DNA of 64,000 nt, taken from positions 57,319,501-57,383,500 of the forward strand of contig CM074862.1 of the NCBI GenBank assembly GCA_037501455.1, written 5' to 3'. The position numbers were made by a program, and so were the translations under genes. Shown piece after piece: positions 23,940 to 35,096 of the stretch (positions are counted from its first letter, which is position 1; the number at the start of each line of letters is the position of its first letter). The notes beneath the pieces were generated by a model. That model had not been told where the DNA came from. It was given only the letters and a program-made list of their open reading frames with translations, and did no database searches. This stretch comes from Lantana camara. Lineage: Eukaryota > Streptophyta > Magnoliopsida > Lamiales > Verbenaceae.

Positions 23940-24105
23940 TATTCCTTGTTCTTTGATTCCTCTTGGTTCTTGTTTATTGTGTGTTTCTTTCCCTTCTTGG
24001 TTCTTATTTGTAGTGTGCTTCCTTTCCTTCTTAGTTTTGTTTGTTGTGTATTTCTTTTCCTTCTTAGCTCTTGCTCGTTGTGTGTGTGTGTGTGTGTGTG
24101 TGTGT
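23940..24105 (+). repeat. Pyrimidine-rich tandem repeat and (GT)n in A
   Basis: About four imperfect units of about 34 bp built on TTCYTTCCCTTCTTRGTTCT...TTGTTGTG, followed by an uninterrupted GT run at about 24079-24105. Confidence 0.75.
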
Positions 24106-24832
24106 TTTTTTTTCCTTTTGTGTTAACTTTCTTTTGGAGAGATTTTTGTGGTGTGGACTGTTCGTAAGTGTTTGGTGAGTTGTGAGGGTCGAGTTGCTTT
24201 CGGTGGGTCTGTTTAGAGGAGTTTTGCTCTTGTTGAGGTTGGCGGTTGCTTTCAGGAGGTCCGTTCAGGGCTCAAAGGTGTCATCGGGTACTAGATTGAA
24301 GGCTAACCTATTGATATTCCTCATAAAAGAACAAAGGATTACCTCAGACTAAAAGGTACGCTTCTGAGTGGGAAGAGGCGGTTGAAGAGAGTTTCGCACG
24401 GTATTGGCTCTTGCCTAACCGGAGATACGAAAGGCTACCTTGTTTCCAACCGAGGCACAAAGAAAAGCCTTTGTTGTTTGTTTCTTGTAGAAGAACGGTA
24501 GCCTACGCCTTAAGGAGTGCAAGGTCACGAGTTTATCCCGCTCTTGGTTAGAAGTTGTTTGAAGTTCGGGGGAAACCGGTTGTAATTGCATAAGAAAGAC
24601 GTTATGGACTTTGTGTAGTAATGTCTATGTGCCAATGGTTGAGAATCCTTCAACTACTCCCGAATTTTTATTTGGGGAGTGGGGGTAAAAGACTAGGACT
24701 TTGTGTCCGGTTCGCTATTTAAGGAGATAGGGTCTTGAGAAGTCTAAGATCAAAGTGGCGCAGTGGAAGTGTGGAGTTGGTTTATCTTTGGAGCCGTTCA
24801 AGATTCTGCTTAGGACCTGAGGACAGGTCCTT

Positions 24833-24848
24833 TTGAAGGAGGGGAGTT
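24833..24848 (+). promoter_or_regulatory. Polypurine tract of A
   Basis: GAAGGAGGGGAGTT directly precedes TGTAACATCCC of the 3' LTR. It is nearly the same as the B tract at 37624-37640. Confidence 0.85.
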
Positions 24849-27322
24849 TGTAACATCCCGCTCGTCCGGCCGTACCGGTACACTTTAATGAGAGTGTTAT
24901 TTGTGCTTTCTAATTCTTTATTTATGCAATTCCTTGTTATTTTAATTGTTATGTAATTATTTGAAATTATAAGAAATTAATTTGTTTATATTATAAACTT
25001 TGTGTTTTAACATTAATACTTGCATGACCCGTCATTTGCTCGTTATGTGTCGGAATTTAATACCGATTTTTATGGACTCTTGATATGCATGATTTATGTG
25101 AGTTATGAATGTGTTTGTGTGCTCGTTTTAAGTTTTCGGGTTCGTTTGTTTAGGTTTTAAATGTTTAGTACTTGGCGAGGGACATGAGGGCCTAAATAGT
25201 TTTAGCGCGCCTCGGGTTCCGGAAGGCGTAAATTGAGCTCGGGAATTCAGATTCGAATTCTGGAAGAAGCTTCGGACTCGTAACGAGGAAAGGAAACTTT
25301 TGAACCTAATTTTGTATTTTTCTAAGCCCATTTGGACCCCCGTATTTGACCCGGAATGAGCAGCTTACACCAAAATGACCCCTTTTGACTAGTCTTGAGT
25401 GTGTGGGCCCAATCTAACCATGATTAAGCCTTAAACCATGACTTTTGTACCCAAGACTCATCTCTATCCCATCCCTCAGCCCCTCATTCTACCCACACAC
25501 TCCCAAGAAGAAAGAAAAGCTGCTAAACCATGGAGAAAGAAGGAGAAACAGAAACCCTCATCCATGTCTTTTGATTTTGGAGCCAAAACTCTTCCATATT
25601 TCATAAACTCTTCAAGGTATGTATATTTTCGAAATCTCCGTGATTATATGATGATTTTGATCCATGAATTTCATGTTTTAATTGAGATTTAATATGAGTT
25701 TGATATATGGCATGAATAGGAAGTGTTAGAGGTCATTTCTTGCTTCTATGCCTTAGCTTGAGTTTATGGCTGTTTTGGTGCTCAAAAGCAGATTACATGA
25801 GCTTGTTTTGCTTCCTTTTTGATACATGATACTTCGTAGATGAGTTATGGATGAATTTCCTTTGAAACCTTTTGATGAATTGTTGAATTTTGAGCTTGGA
25901 AAACTGTTGCAAATCTACTCCCCTTTCAACCAAACAACTGTCAGAATTTATGCTTGGTTTGATGACTTCTCGAGCTCCATTCCGTGTTAAATTGAAGGGA
26001 AATGAAGTATTTTAGTTTCTCTACATGTTAGATAACTGTTCCCAAGCTTTTATCCCCTGTTTCAACCCCAACTTTGGAGAATATGGCCTGCTTGCATTCA
26101 TATCCTTCATTGCTTAGTTTTCTTGCATGGTTGAAGGGATCCTTGTTGCTGCTTATTATGGCCTGTTAATCTGATGATTTGGTGATCAATTCATGCATGT
26201 TTTATTTGTCTTTGAGGCCTAAGAAATTCCCTAAGAGCTGCTGCGAAAATTACCTGTTTTTCCCTTCCAAAACCGAACTGCTGCGTTTGTTTTATTTTCA
26301 GAACGAGGAGCATGACACCGCCGTGTCCTTAATGAACTCCAGCATGACACGGCCGAGTCAGAGGTTCGAATTGGGCAAATATTTTCTGAAAATTCGGACA
26401 CGGCCATGTTCGTTTCCTTTGCATTTTGGACCTGGCCGTGTCGTGTCTCACGTTGCCATTCCGGAGGAGTTTCTTTCATCATTTTGTTGCTTTTGAATGC
26501 TTTCTCTCATCCCGTTTGTGACTTGTACGCATTGTTAGCTTGATGTATGATGTGTTAACTTGTATATTATGAATTTTTGGCTTGATTTATTTGCTCGTTT
26601 TTGAATTATGATCCCATATGTGAAGTATACTACTTTAACGTATGTTTATAACTTCCTATCTCGTTTATATACCTTGCATGATTATTTATTGCTCCTTATA
26701 TGATATGAATGCTTCAATAACATTTTGTCTGATATGATATGTGTGTTATCTGAAAATTATGAATTCGTTTAATGTGATTTATGAGACTTATGGTTTAATA
26801 TGAACTTGTACGTATTAGATGTTGACTTGTTAAGCTTCATACGGATCACTTGCATTCCTACGAATTGTCGAGCATCTAATTGGTTCATTTTGAGTCTAAG
26901 TTGTCTCTTGTTCTTTGTTTTGGTCTTAGGTTCGTCCCGTTGTCGAGGAGGTGGTTTTTTAATTCTCTCTTGGTCCGTTTTTTCGGTTTGGTCAACAAGG
27001 TGAGGTTTTCTTTCTTTTAGTTAAGTGATCTAAAACCCTACTTGTATTTGGATCCCGCATGCGACTTATATATGTATATATATAGATACGTGTTTCATAC
27101 GTATTTTGTGGGATTTATCCCGTTTGTTCGGTGGGTTTGAAAAGGCTTTTATTTCTAACTAAGCTCTATTTTCGTCTACATTGAAAAGCTTCGATAAGAG
27201 TCTGTGTGTGTAAGCAGGAATTGGTTTGCGAGATAAGATAAGCCTTGTGATATGTGTAATCTTTGCGTTATGTGTATGGGCCCTGGAGAAGTGCTATGTG
27301 ATCTCGGATAGGCCATGGGGTC
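24849..27322 (+). mobile_element. Element A, 3' LTR part 1
   Basis: Collinear with 19216-21675. It contains a donor-like site at 25617 and the palindrome array at 26314-26442. It ends at GGCCATGGGGTC, where B is inserted; GGGTC (27318-27322) is the left TSD. Confidence 0.88.
26314..26442 (+). repeat. CACGG palindrome array, A 3' LTR
   Basis: Four copies at 26314, 26346, 26397 and 26429, each one to three changes from GACACGGCCGTGTC. They are more decayed than in the 5' LTR. Confidence 0.85.
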
Positions 27323-27978
27323 TATAACATCCCGACTCGTCAGACCTTCAGGTAATCTTTTATGTGCGCGATCTAATTATTTCTCTTATGTGATTATGTG
27401 ATATTTAAATGCTAACGTTAATATTTGAAGTTAAATTTCATTTAATTGTTTTGATATGATATTGATGATTTTAGAACGTTTAATTTTCTTGCTTCGTATT
27501 TTGCTCGTTTTGGATCCGAATTTAATTCTGATTTTTGTGAATTCTTGATATGTGCTAATTATGTGAGTTATGGACTCGTATATGTGCTCGTTTTGTGTTT
27601 TGGAACTTGTTTGGGTTGTTCGTTTTGGAGACGGGACCTAAAGGAGGCTAAAGAACATTTAGCGCACCTTGGGTTCCCGGCGGCATATCTCGAGCTCAGG
27701 ATTTCGGATTTGAATTTCGTCACCTCCGTTGAACTCGTTTCGATGATTCGGGTTCAATGGGATAAACCTTACATTTTTCTAAGTTCAATAAGACCCTCGA
27801 AATTCAACCGAAACGAGCCCTTTTCGCCTAAGAGACATCTTTTGAACTAACCTTGCTTTGTGGGTCCCTCTTAAACCCAACCAAACCCTAACCATGACTC
27901 TTAACCTTGGGTTAACACTTTCCCTTAGCCCTTAGCCCCCCAAAACCGAGCCATTCCTCTCTCCCACAAACCACGATC
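27323..27978 (+). repeat. B 5' LTR, part 1
   Basis: It begins TATAACATCCCG, where the 3' LTR has TGTAAC. It matches 37641-38305 up to CCACGATC, where C begins. It contains GCTAAAGAACATTTAGC, the first U3 dyad (27647-27663). Confidence 0.85.
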
Positions 27979-28720
27979 TGTAACATCCCGATCTCTCATA
28001 TTTCCAGGTACGCCGTAACGAGAGGGTTTTATGCGTTTTAAATTATTTAATTATGTATTTGAGTGTTATTTTAATGCTTTTATGATTATTTGAATTTATA
28101 TGAATTTAATTGTTTATATTTATGAACTTTGAATTTTAAACGTTTAAGTTTGTATGCTCGTAATTTGCTCGTTATGTGCCGGAATTTAATTCTGATTTTT
28201 GTGAAATTTTGATATACGTGATATATGTGTGTCATAAATATGTTTACATGCTCGTTTTATGTTTTTGGGTTCGTTTGTCGAGGTTTTAAACCTTTATTAC
28301 GAGATGAGGGCCTTGAGGGCGTAACTAGCTTTAGCACGCCTCGTGTCCCGGAGACCATAACTTGAGCTCGGGAATTCGGATTCAAATTCCGGAAGAAGTG
28401 TCCTTCTCGCAATGAAGAATGGAAACTTTTGAACCAGGTTTGGTTTCTAAGCCCATTTGAACCCCGTTTTTTGCCCGGAATGAACAACTTGACAAGTCTT
28501 ACACTTGTGGGCCCAAACTAACCATACCTAAGCCTTAACCTTGGTTTACATGACCTTGATTCATCTCTCTCTCCCCCTTATCAGCAGAATTTCGAGCCAC
28601 ACAGCCCCAAGTGAGAGGAAAAGCTGCTGCAATGGAGAATAAGAAGAGAAAGAAGAAATCCTCCTCCATGGTTTGTGATTTTGAAGCTTGATCTCTTCCA
28701 TACTTCATGAACTCTTGAAG

Positions 28721-31352
28721 GTAAGTAGATTTTCGAATTCTCCTTGATTCTATGATGATTTCGATCCATGAATTTCATGTTTTACTTGAGTTTTAATATG
28801 AGTTTGGGAGATGGCATGAATAGGAAGGGTTAGAGGTCAAATCTTGCTTCCATGTCTTAGCTTGGGTTTAGGGCTGGTTTCAAGCATCTTTGGTGATTAT
28901 ATGGACTTCTTTGCTTCCATTCTTGATTTATACTTCATGCTAGATGTGTTAGGGTTATTTCTTCTTTGATAGCTTGGTTGAAACTTTGAGCTTTTGGGCA
29001 TGAAAACTGAAAATTATAATCTGCTCTCCCGGTATGAACTGCTGTCCCGTTTTGGAGATCAAATAATTGAATTCTTGCCTCCAATTTCATGTGTTAATGC
29101 ATGGTAATGTAATATACATGTTGGTCTATGAATATAATCTGTTTTGCCTTGATTTCATGCCTCATTTCAGCTGTATATATGTGTTATATGAGTTAGAACA
29201 TGACCTATTTTCTTTCCTTCCTTGCTATGGTTTTGTGTGGCTGTTTTGGTGCTCAAAAACTGATATTATGAACTTTTTTTGCTTCCTTTTTGATACATGA
29301 TACTTGGTAGATGTGTTATTAATGAATTGCCTTTGAAACCCTTTGATGAATTGATGAGTTTTGAGCTTGAAAAACTGCTGCGAATCTGCTCCTCCTTCAA
29401 CCGAACTGCTGTCATGATTTTTGGATTGGTTTCTTGATTTCTTGTGCTCCAATTCGTATGAAATTGCATGAACATGAAGTATTTTAGTTTCTCTACATGT
29501 TAGCTAAGTGCTTCCAAGCTTTTACTCCCTGTTTTAGCTTCAAACTTAAAGAGAAGGGCCTGTTTGCACTCATGTATTCCCTTGCTTCTTTTTCTTGCTT
29601 GATTAAGTAGATCTTTGTTGCTGTTGTTTATGGCCTGAAAATGTGATAATTTGGTGGTGTTTTGGTGTTGATTTCATGCATGTTGTATGTATGTTTGAGG
29701 CCTAAGAAATCCTCCCTAAGCTGCTGCACGAAATGCCCTACTTTTCCTTCCAAAAACCGAATTGTTGTGCTTTGTTTCTCTTCTTGCCGAGGATCATGAC
29801 ATGGCCGTGTCCATAATCAACTGGAACATGACACGGTCTTGTTGTGTTCTCGAGTTGGGCATTTGATTTTAATAAATTCGGACACGGCCGTGTCCATTTC
29901 CTTTGTATTTTGGGCATGGCCGTGTTATGTGTCACGGTGGCGGCCCGGGGAAGTTTCTTTCATCGTTTCGTTGCTTTTCTTTGCCTTCTCTCGTCCCATC
30001 TCTCTTCCCGTTTGGACATGGCCGTGTCATGTGTCACGGTGACCTATATGCTTTTCTTCTGCTCGCTTCCGAATTATGGCTTCATATGTACGATATGCTT
30101 CTTTAACATGTGTGTGTGATTTGATGTTTCGTTTATATGCCTTGCATGATTAATTCTTGCTCCTTGCATGGTATGAATAAGTTGGTAACATGTTTTATGA
30201 TATGATATGTTTGTTGTATGAAAATTATGATTTCGTTTAATATGATTTATGAGACTTAAGGTCTAATATGAAATTGTATGCGTTATATGCTAACATATTA
30301 TACTCATATGCATCACTCGCATTCACACACACTCGCAGAGCGTCAATATGGTTCAATTTGAGTCTAAGTTTGTCTCTTGTTCTTTGTTTTGCTCTTAGGC
30401 TCGTTCCGTTGTTGAGGAAGTGGTTCGTTTGACTCATTTTGGTCCATTTTATACGGTTAGGTCGACAAGGTGAGGTTTTCTTTCCTTTTAGTTATTATAA
30501 CCTAAGACCCTATTTGTATTTCGAACCTGCATGCGACTTACATATGTATGTATATAGATATGTGTTCTGATATGTATTTTGTTAGTTTTGTCCCGTTTGT
30601 CAAGAGGCTTTGAAAACCATTTTTATATGTATCTAAGCTCTATTTTTGTTTACTTTGACAAGCTTTGATAGGTGTGTGTGTTTAAACGTGACCAGATTTT
30701 TGTATAAGCTTCGTGTGATAAGCGTGATAAGTGTAAGTGTAAGTTTGGGCCCCGGAGAAGTGGTATGTGATCCCGGGTCGGCCATGGGGTCGTCGGGCTC
30801 TCTCATCAACATGACTCCACTAACGGGGGAGGCTTGGCTCAACCTCGGGTGGTCGAGGGGAAAGAGAGTTCTCTTATGCCGGTGGGTGCATGTGTCATGG
30901 CCCGTCGAAGGAACGAGCGGGATCTCCCGACTCATTATAAGTGTAAGTGTGGGGGTTGAGAGGGGCACCACTCTTCCCCAAACGGTGTAGGGGTGGGATT
31001 GATTTGTGATTCGGTTTGTTTTCGCTTTGCTTTTGCTTATGGAGTAAGTGGGTTGGAATTTCAAGCTTTCGGTATGTTATGTTTCGTTTATGGTTGGGAA
31101 ACGGGGGTGAATTTCTAACCTCTAAAACTTGACTGAATTTGGCCTTCGGCCCCAAACTTCTTTCTTTATATATATTACCATGGGTTAAATGTTTTAGAAT
31201 GCAAACACCGCCCCCGGTTCATGAACCCTTTCAGCTTTGTACTTGTTTTGCTCTTATGTATATGTATGGGTGCGTGTGTTAGCCCCCTCACCAGTCTCTA
31301 CGACTGACCCTCGTTATTTCTATCTTTTTCCCCCTTTGATTTGAGTTTGCAG
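28721..31352 (+). other. Predicted LTR intron in C
   Basis: Donor GAAG/GTAAGT, a perfect match. Hairpin CAGTC-TCTAC-GACTG (31292-31306) overlaps CTGAC. The acceptor is GAGTTTGCAG/GTTTTC. Length is 2632 nt. Confidence 0.45.
29798..30028 (+). repeat. CACGG palindrome array, C
   Basis: Five copies at 29798, 29830, 29881 (perfect GACACGGCCGTGTC), 29913 and 30015. The fifth sits beyond the usual four and repeats the GTCACGGTG flank, suggesting a local duplication. Confidence 0.85.
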
Positions 31353-31460
31353 GTTTTCGTTTGGGAGTTGGAGCTAGACGGTTGTCTTGTGTCATGGTTG
31401 TGGATAGCTCGAGTCACATGCATTGTATTTTGCTTTATTTATGCATTTTACAAATTTTGA

Positions 31461-32931
31461 AATGCATCATAAGCATACATATGCAATTAACGAGCGTCAA
31501 TGTGGTTCATATTGAGTCTAAGAGTGTCTCCTATTGTTTCCTTTGTTCAGAGGACCTTCCCGTTGTGGACGAGCTTGCTCCTTAGGTGTCCGGTTTTCCT
31601 TTTTGTCTCCACTACGCGCGTTGATAAGGTGAGGTTTTGTTCTTTTAGCTATTTGACCTATAACGCTACTTGATTTGAAGCCTCGCATGCGATTATGTAT
31701 AATATACATTAAATAAGTGTATGGTACGTATGTTGAGGGCTTGCCCCGATTGTTATAAGATTTTGAAAACGTTTTATATAAGCATATAAGCTATTTTGCT
31801 TTTGTTTGGAAGGTTTATCTTTGTGCAAGTGTCTGTGTGTAAGAGTGTTGTGGCTTTGAAAGATAAGCTTTTTGTTATGCGTGTGATTTTTGTGATAAGT
31901 TTTGGGCCCCAGAGTGTGGTATGGCAATCTCGGGACGGACGAGGGGTCGCCGAGCTCTTCCATCAACACCTCCATTTGAGAGTCTCATCCAACCTTGGGA
32001 GGATTGAGGAAGGGTGTTTCTCTTGAGCCGGCGGAGTTAACCGTCGAAGGTTTCAAGGTCGTGATTAAACCTTGTCTCGTTGGTGTATATGGATAGTTAG
32101 GGCCGTCAACCCTTCTAACACTCGGTGTTGGGGATGGATTATGATTTTGTTTTGCTTTGATATGCCCTTTGTGTATGGAAGTTGGGAAGTGTGACTCGTA
32201 CTCGCCGAATTGGTTATGTTTATATGATCTGGGAAACGAGAGTGAACTTATAAACACTCAAAACTTGATGTTTGACCTTTGGCCCTAGTTTTTCTCTTTT
32301 AAACCTGTGTATATATATATATCACGGGGATTAGTTTAGCTTGCAAAAACCACTCTTGATTCAAGGATCTTTCGATTTGATTAATTGTTTTGCTCTATCT
32401 ATATGTATATTGGGTGTGTAAGTTAGCCCCCTAACTAGTCTTTAGGACTAACCCTCGTTGTTGTTTTCCCCTTTTTGTTTCTTTTGAGTTTGCAGGTACT
32501 TCTGAGTCAAGCTAGGCGGCAAGTGTCGGTTAGGTCTTACTTGTGGTGTAGCTTGAGTCGTTATGCATCGTAGTGGTTTTATTTCTGCACTCTTGGGATT
32601 ATGTATTATGAATACTTATGTTACTATTTTGGCCTCGATAGGCATTGTATAGTGTGTATATGATCTAGTACGGTTAGCTTGAATACTTGACCCTCCTTTC
32701 TTTTGGATGTGTATATATGTGATCTTGGGAATTATGTTTGTTACGTGAATTGCTTCCGCTACTCTGATTTTAATTTGCGCAGTTTTTGAGGGCCTAGTCC
32801 GCCTAGCGAGGTTGTGCGTTTTGTGTGTGTCCCGTTCGCTATGGTTCGATACGGGTGCGGATTCTCCATTTCGTTAGTCATGTTAGACCTTAGTGAGGGG
32901 GATGTGGCACCCTTCACTCCGGGGTGTTACA
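31461..32931 (+). repeat. B 5' LTR, part 2
   Basis: Matches about 39251-40693 of the 3' LTR and ends GGGGTGTTACA. It contains hairpin TAGTC-TTTAG-GACTA (32436-32450) and acceptor GAGTTTGCAG/GTACTT (32495). Its donor was lost in the deletion, so the leader intron cannot form in this copy. Confidence 0.88.
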
Positions 32932-32939
32932 TCCTTGCG

Positions 32940-32951
32940 TGGTATCAGAGC
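32940..32951 (+). promoter_or_regulatory. Primer-binding site of B
   Basis: TGGTATCAGAGC, 8 nt after the LTR; initiator tRNA-Met type. Confidence 0.93.
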
Positions 32952-33141
32952 ACTCGGTTGCAAAACCGAAGCTCTGGAGTCGTGTTGAGTTTATCTAGGT
33001 CGTTCGGTTTAGGATTTCGTGATTATTTGCATTCATTTACATAATTATGTAACTTATTTGTTTTAATTTCATGATGATTGATTTCATGATCATGAACTGA
33101 ACCCCATGCATCAATATTTTCTTGAATTGTGATTTTTCAGG

Positions 33142-34240
33142 ATGCCTCCAAGAAGGAGAGGGGATGCGGAGCAAACTCTGGATCTTAATCAACCACCTCC
33201 ACAAGCACCACCACCTCCAACAATGAATGCCGAGAATATTGTACATGATCTTGTTAATCAACTCCAACAGAATCAGAGAGATAACCATCAGGGTGAAGGG
33301 CAAGGTGGACAAGTTACTCCGGCCTTCAAGGAGTTTAGAAATAACAACCCACCTAAATGGTATGGAGGTGACGACATTCAAGCGGAAGAGTGGTTATCAG
33401 AGATTTCGGGAATTTGGGAAATCTGCCTCGCTCCTTCTCATGAGAAAGCCGTTTGTACAGCTCGGTTTGTTCAAAGTCCTGCATCTAATTGGTTAAAGGC
33501 TATGAGAGCCTGATTGGAAAGAATAGGTGAAGAATTTAACTAGGAAAGCTTTGTTGCGGAATTTCGCCACAAGTATATTCCATGTAGTGCGCGGGAAAGA
33601 AGGCTCCAGGAATTCATGGAGTTGAGACAAGGGAATCGAACGGTTGAGAATTACATTTTGGAATTTGAGAGGCTTGCTCCGTATTCTCCACACATTACCA
33701 ATGATGACACCCAGAAAGCCCAGAATTTTGTCCATGGTTTGAGATATGAGATTCAGAATGGTCTACAAGCTGCAACTGTGGATACTTGGGAGAAAGCCAC
33801 GAGGAAGGCCATTAAGGTGGAAGCTAATAGGTTAAAGTTGAGGCCCCCACCTTATTCTTCAGGGCAAGGTTCGGGTTCTAATTTGGGGAAGAGGCCTGCA
33901 TCACAAAGTGGGCCTCCGGTCTTCAAACCCCAAGGTCCTAATACTTCTATCAAGAGAGCTCGACCTCCGATCCCGGCATCACCTGCCTTACCTGCGCCGA
34001 TACAATATGTTTATTGCAAGGGTCCCAACCACACAGAGGAGACATGCCGGAAGAAGTTGAAGTGGTGCTATAAATGTGGGGAACCCGACGATTTGATTGG
34101 TAGTTGTCCTCAATTGAGAGTCCCTCAAGCTCGAGATCCTCAACCGTTCAATGTGATGCCTCCGAGAGCACCTATCCAAGCAAGGGCTTATGCTTTGGAG
34201 GGAGAAGAGGAAGATGTGGAAGTGGATGCCAATGCCGCCG
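33142..34240 (+). pseudogene. gag: B gag (capsid/nucleocapsid), broken
   Basis: The start ATG follows TTTTTCAG/G at 33140, itself a splice-acceptor-like site. The N-terminal part is proline-rich, then comes a retrotransposon gag domain: NNPPKWYGGDD, EEWLSEI, then ESFVAEFRHKYIP and LRQGNRTVENYILEFERLAPYSP split into 20-residue views. Two in-frame stops lie at 33511 (TGA) and 33541 (TAG). Near 34060-34115 is a CCHC knuckle, CYKCGEPDDLIGSC, in which the expected histidine is aspartate, so zinc binding would fail. The frame then shifts near 34240, and protease continues in another frame. The product would have been the particle shell and RNA-binding protein. Confidence 0.9.
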
Positions 34241-34529
34241 TAGAAGGTACTATCCACATACATGGCATTCATTGCATGCATTGTTTGATCCGGGCGCAAC
34301 ATATTCATTTATTGCTTCCCGGCTTGTTGCTACTCTTTCCTTGCCTATTGCTTGCTTTGATGATTCCTTTGTTGTTACTTCTTCTCTTGGTGTTAATTTG
34401 GTGACGAACTGTGTCTACCGTGGTTGTTCGGTGGTTGTGGAAGATCAAGAGTATCCGGAAAATTTGATTAAGATGCCTATCAAGAAGAATGGGGTAATTT
34501 TGGGCATGGACTGGTTGTCTCGACATTGA
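34241..34529 (+). pseudogene. B aspartic protease region
   Basis: In a frame shifted from gag. HALFDPGATYSFIA carries the catalytic Asp at about 34287, with proline in place of the usual Ser/Thr, followed by the downstream hydrophobic motif VILGMDWLSRH. The family cleaves Gag-Pol. The frame ends at an in-frame TGA (34527) and reading continues in the same frame into the RT linker, so the stop is a point mutation. Confidence 0.85.
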
Positions 34530-34535
34530 GCGGAA

Positions 34536-35096
34536 ATGGATTGTTTTGCCAAGAAGGTAACTTTTGGCTCTACGGTATTTTTGGGTCAGAGGTTAAAGAC
34601 CTGTCCATTTATTTCCTTTGTGGAAGCAAGTAGATTGTTCTGGGACTGTGCGACGGGCTATGTGGCATATCTTTTGAATAAGCCGAAGGATCAGGCCAAG
34701 CTCGAGGAGACGGAGATCGTGAAGGAATACCCCGATGTGTTCCCAGAGAATTTGGGATCTTTACCCCCGGATCGGGATGTGGAGTTTGTGATAGATCTCT
34801 ATCCCGGAGCAGAACCTTTTGCAAAGTCTCCCTGTAGGATGGCTCCTGCCGAGTTGAAGGAGCTAAAGACGCATCTTGACGAGCTCTTAGAGTGTGGTTA
34901 CATTCGCCCGAGCACTTCTCCGTGGGGTGCTCTGGTCCTGTTTGTAAAGAAGAAAGACGGGACTTTGCAAATGTGTATTGACTACCGTGAGCTGAACCGG
35001 TTAACGGTTAAGAACAAATACCCACTCCCTCACATTGAAGAGTTGTTCGATCTCCTTCTGGGTCCAAGTGTTTATTCTAAATTTGATTTAAGATAA
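34536..35096 (+). pseudogene. pol: B reverse transcriptase, N-terminal part
   Basis: Protease-RT linker with the conserved [17 protein letters not shown] stretch. RT palm and fingers follow: [20 protein letters not shown], then [19 protein letters not shown]. The first catalytic Asp is in SKFDLR at about 35085. A TAA at 35094 ends the frame directly after this motif. RT copies genomic RNA into cDNA from the tRNA primer. Confidence 0.92.

Larger units (their letters stand above)
22678..24848 (+). mobile_element. Element A interior (no gag-pol)
   Basis: About 2.2 kb. The leader is homologous to B's: same PBS, then TCTAGGTCGTTCGGCTTAGG. Homology runs to TCAGGATATCG at about 22889, where B has its gag start; here the start codon is lost and similarity ends. 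The end also matches B (GGACCTGAGGACAGGTCC plus the PPT). Between lie purine-rich, stop-filled sequence, a pyrimidine-rich tandem repeat and a GT microsatellite. A is therefore a non-autonomous derivative with B-type cis signals. The 136-codon frame spanning the PBS (22599-23009) is chance. Confidence 0.75.
27979..31460 (+). mobile_element. LTR fragment C inside B's 5' LTR
   Basis: Starts TGTAACATCCCGATCTCTC. It follows the plan of the A LTR (donor 28721, palindromes 29798-30028, GC-rich block 30745-30985, acceptor 31352) but is clearly diverged. It lacks about the last 330 bp: at about 31455 it joins B LTR sequence (GCATCATAAGCATAC). The matching 945 bp of B (38306-39250 in the 3' LTR) are missing here, so one deletion removed C's end and part of B's LTR. 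Confidence 0.78.

Noticed and set aside
33037..33381. 114-codon minus-strand frame
   Set aside because: Antisense shadow of B gag.
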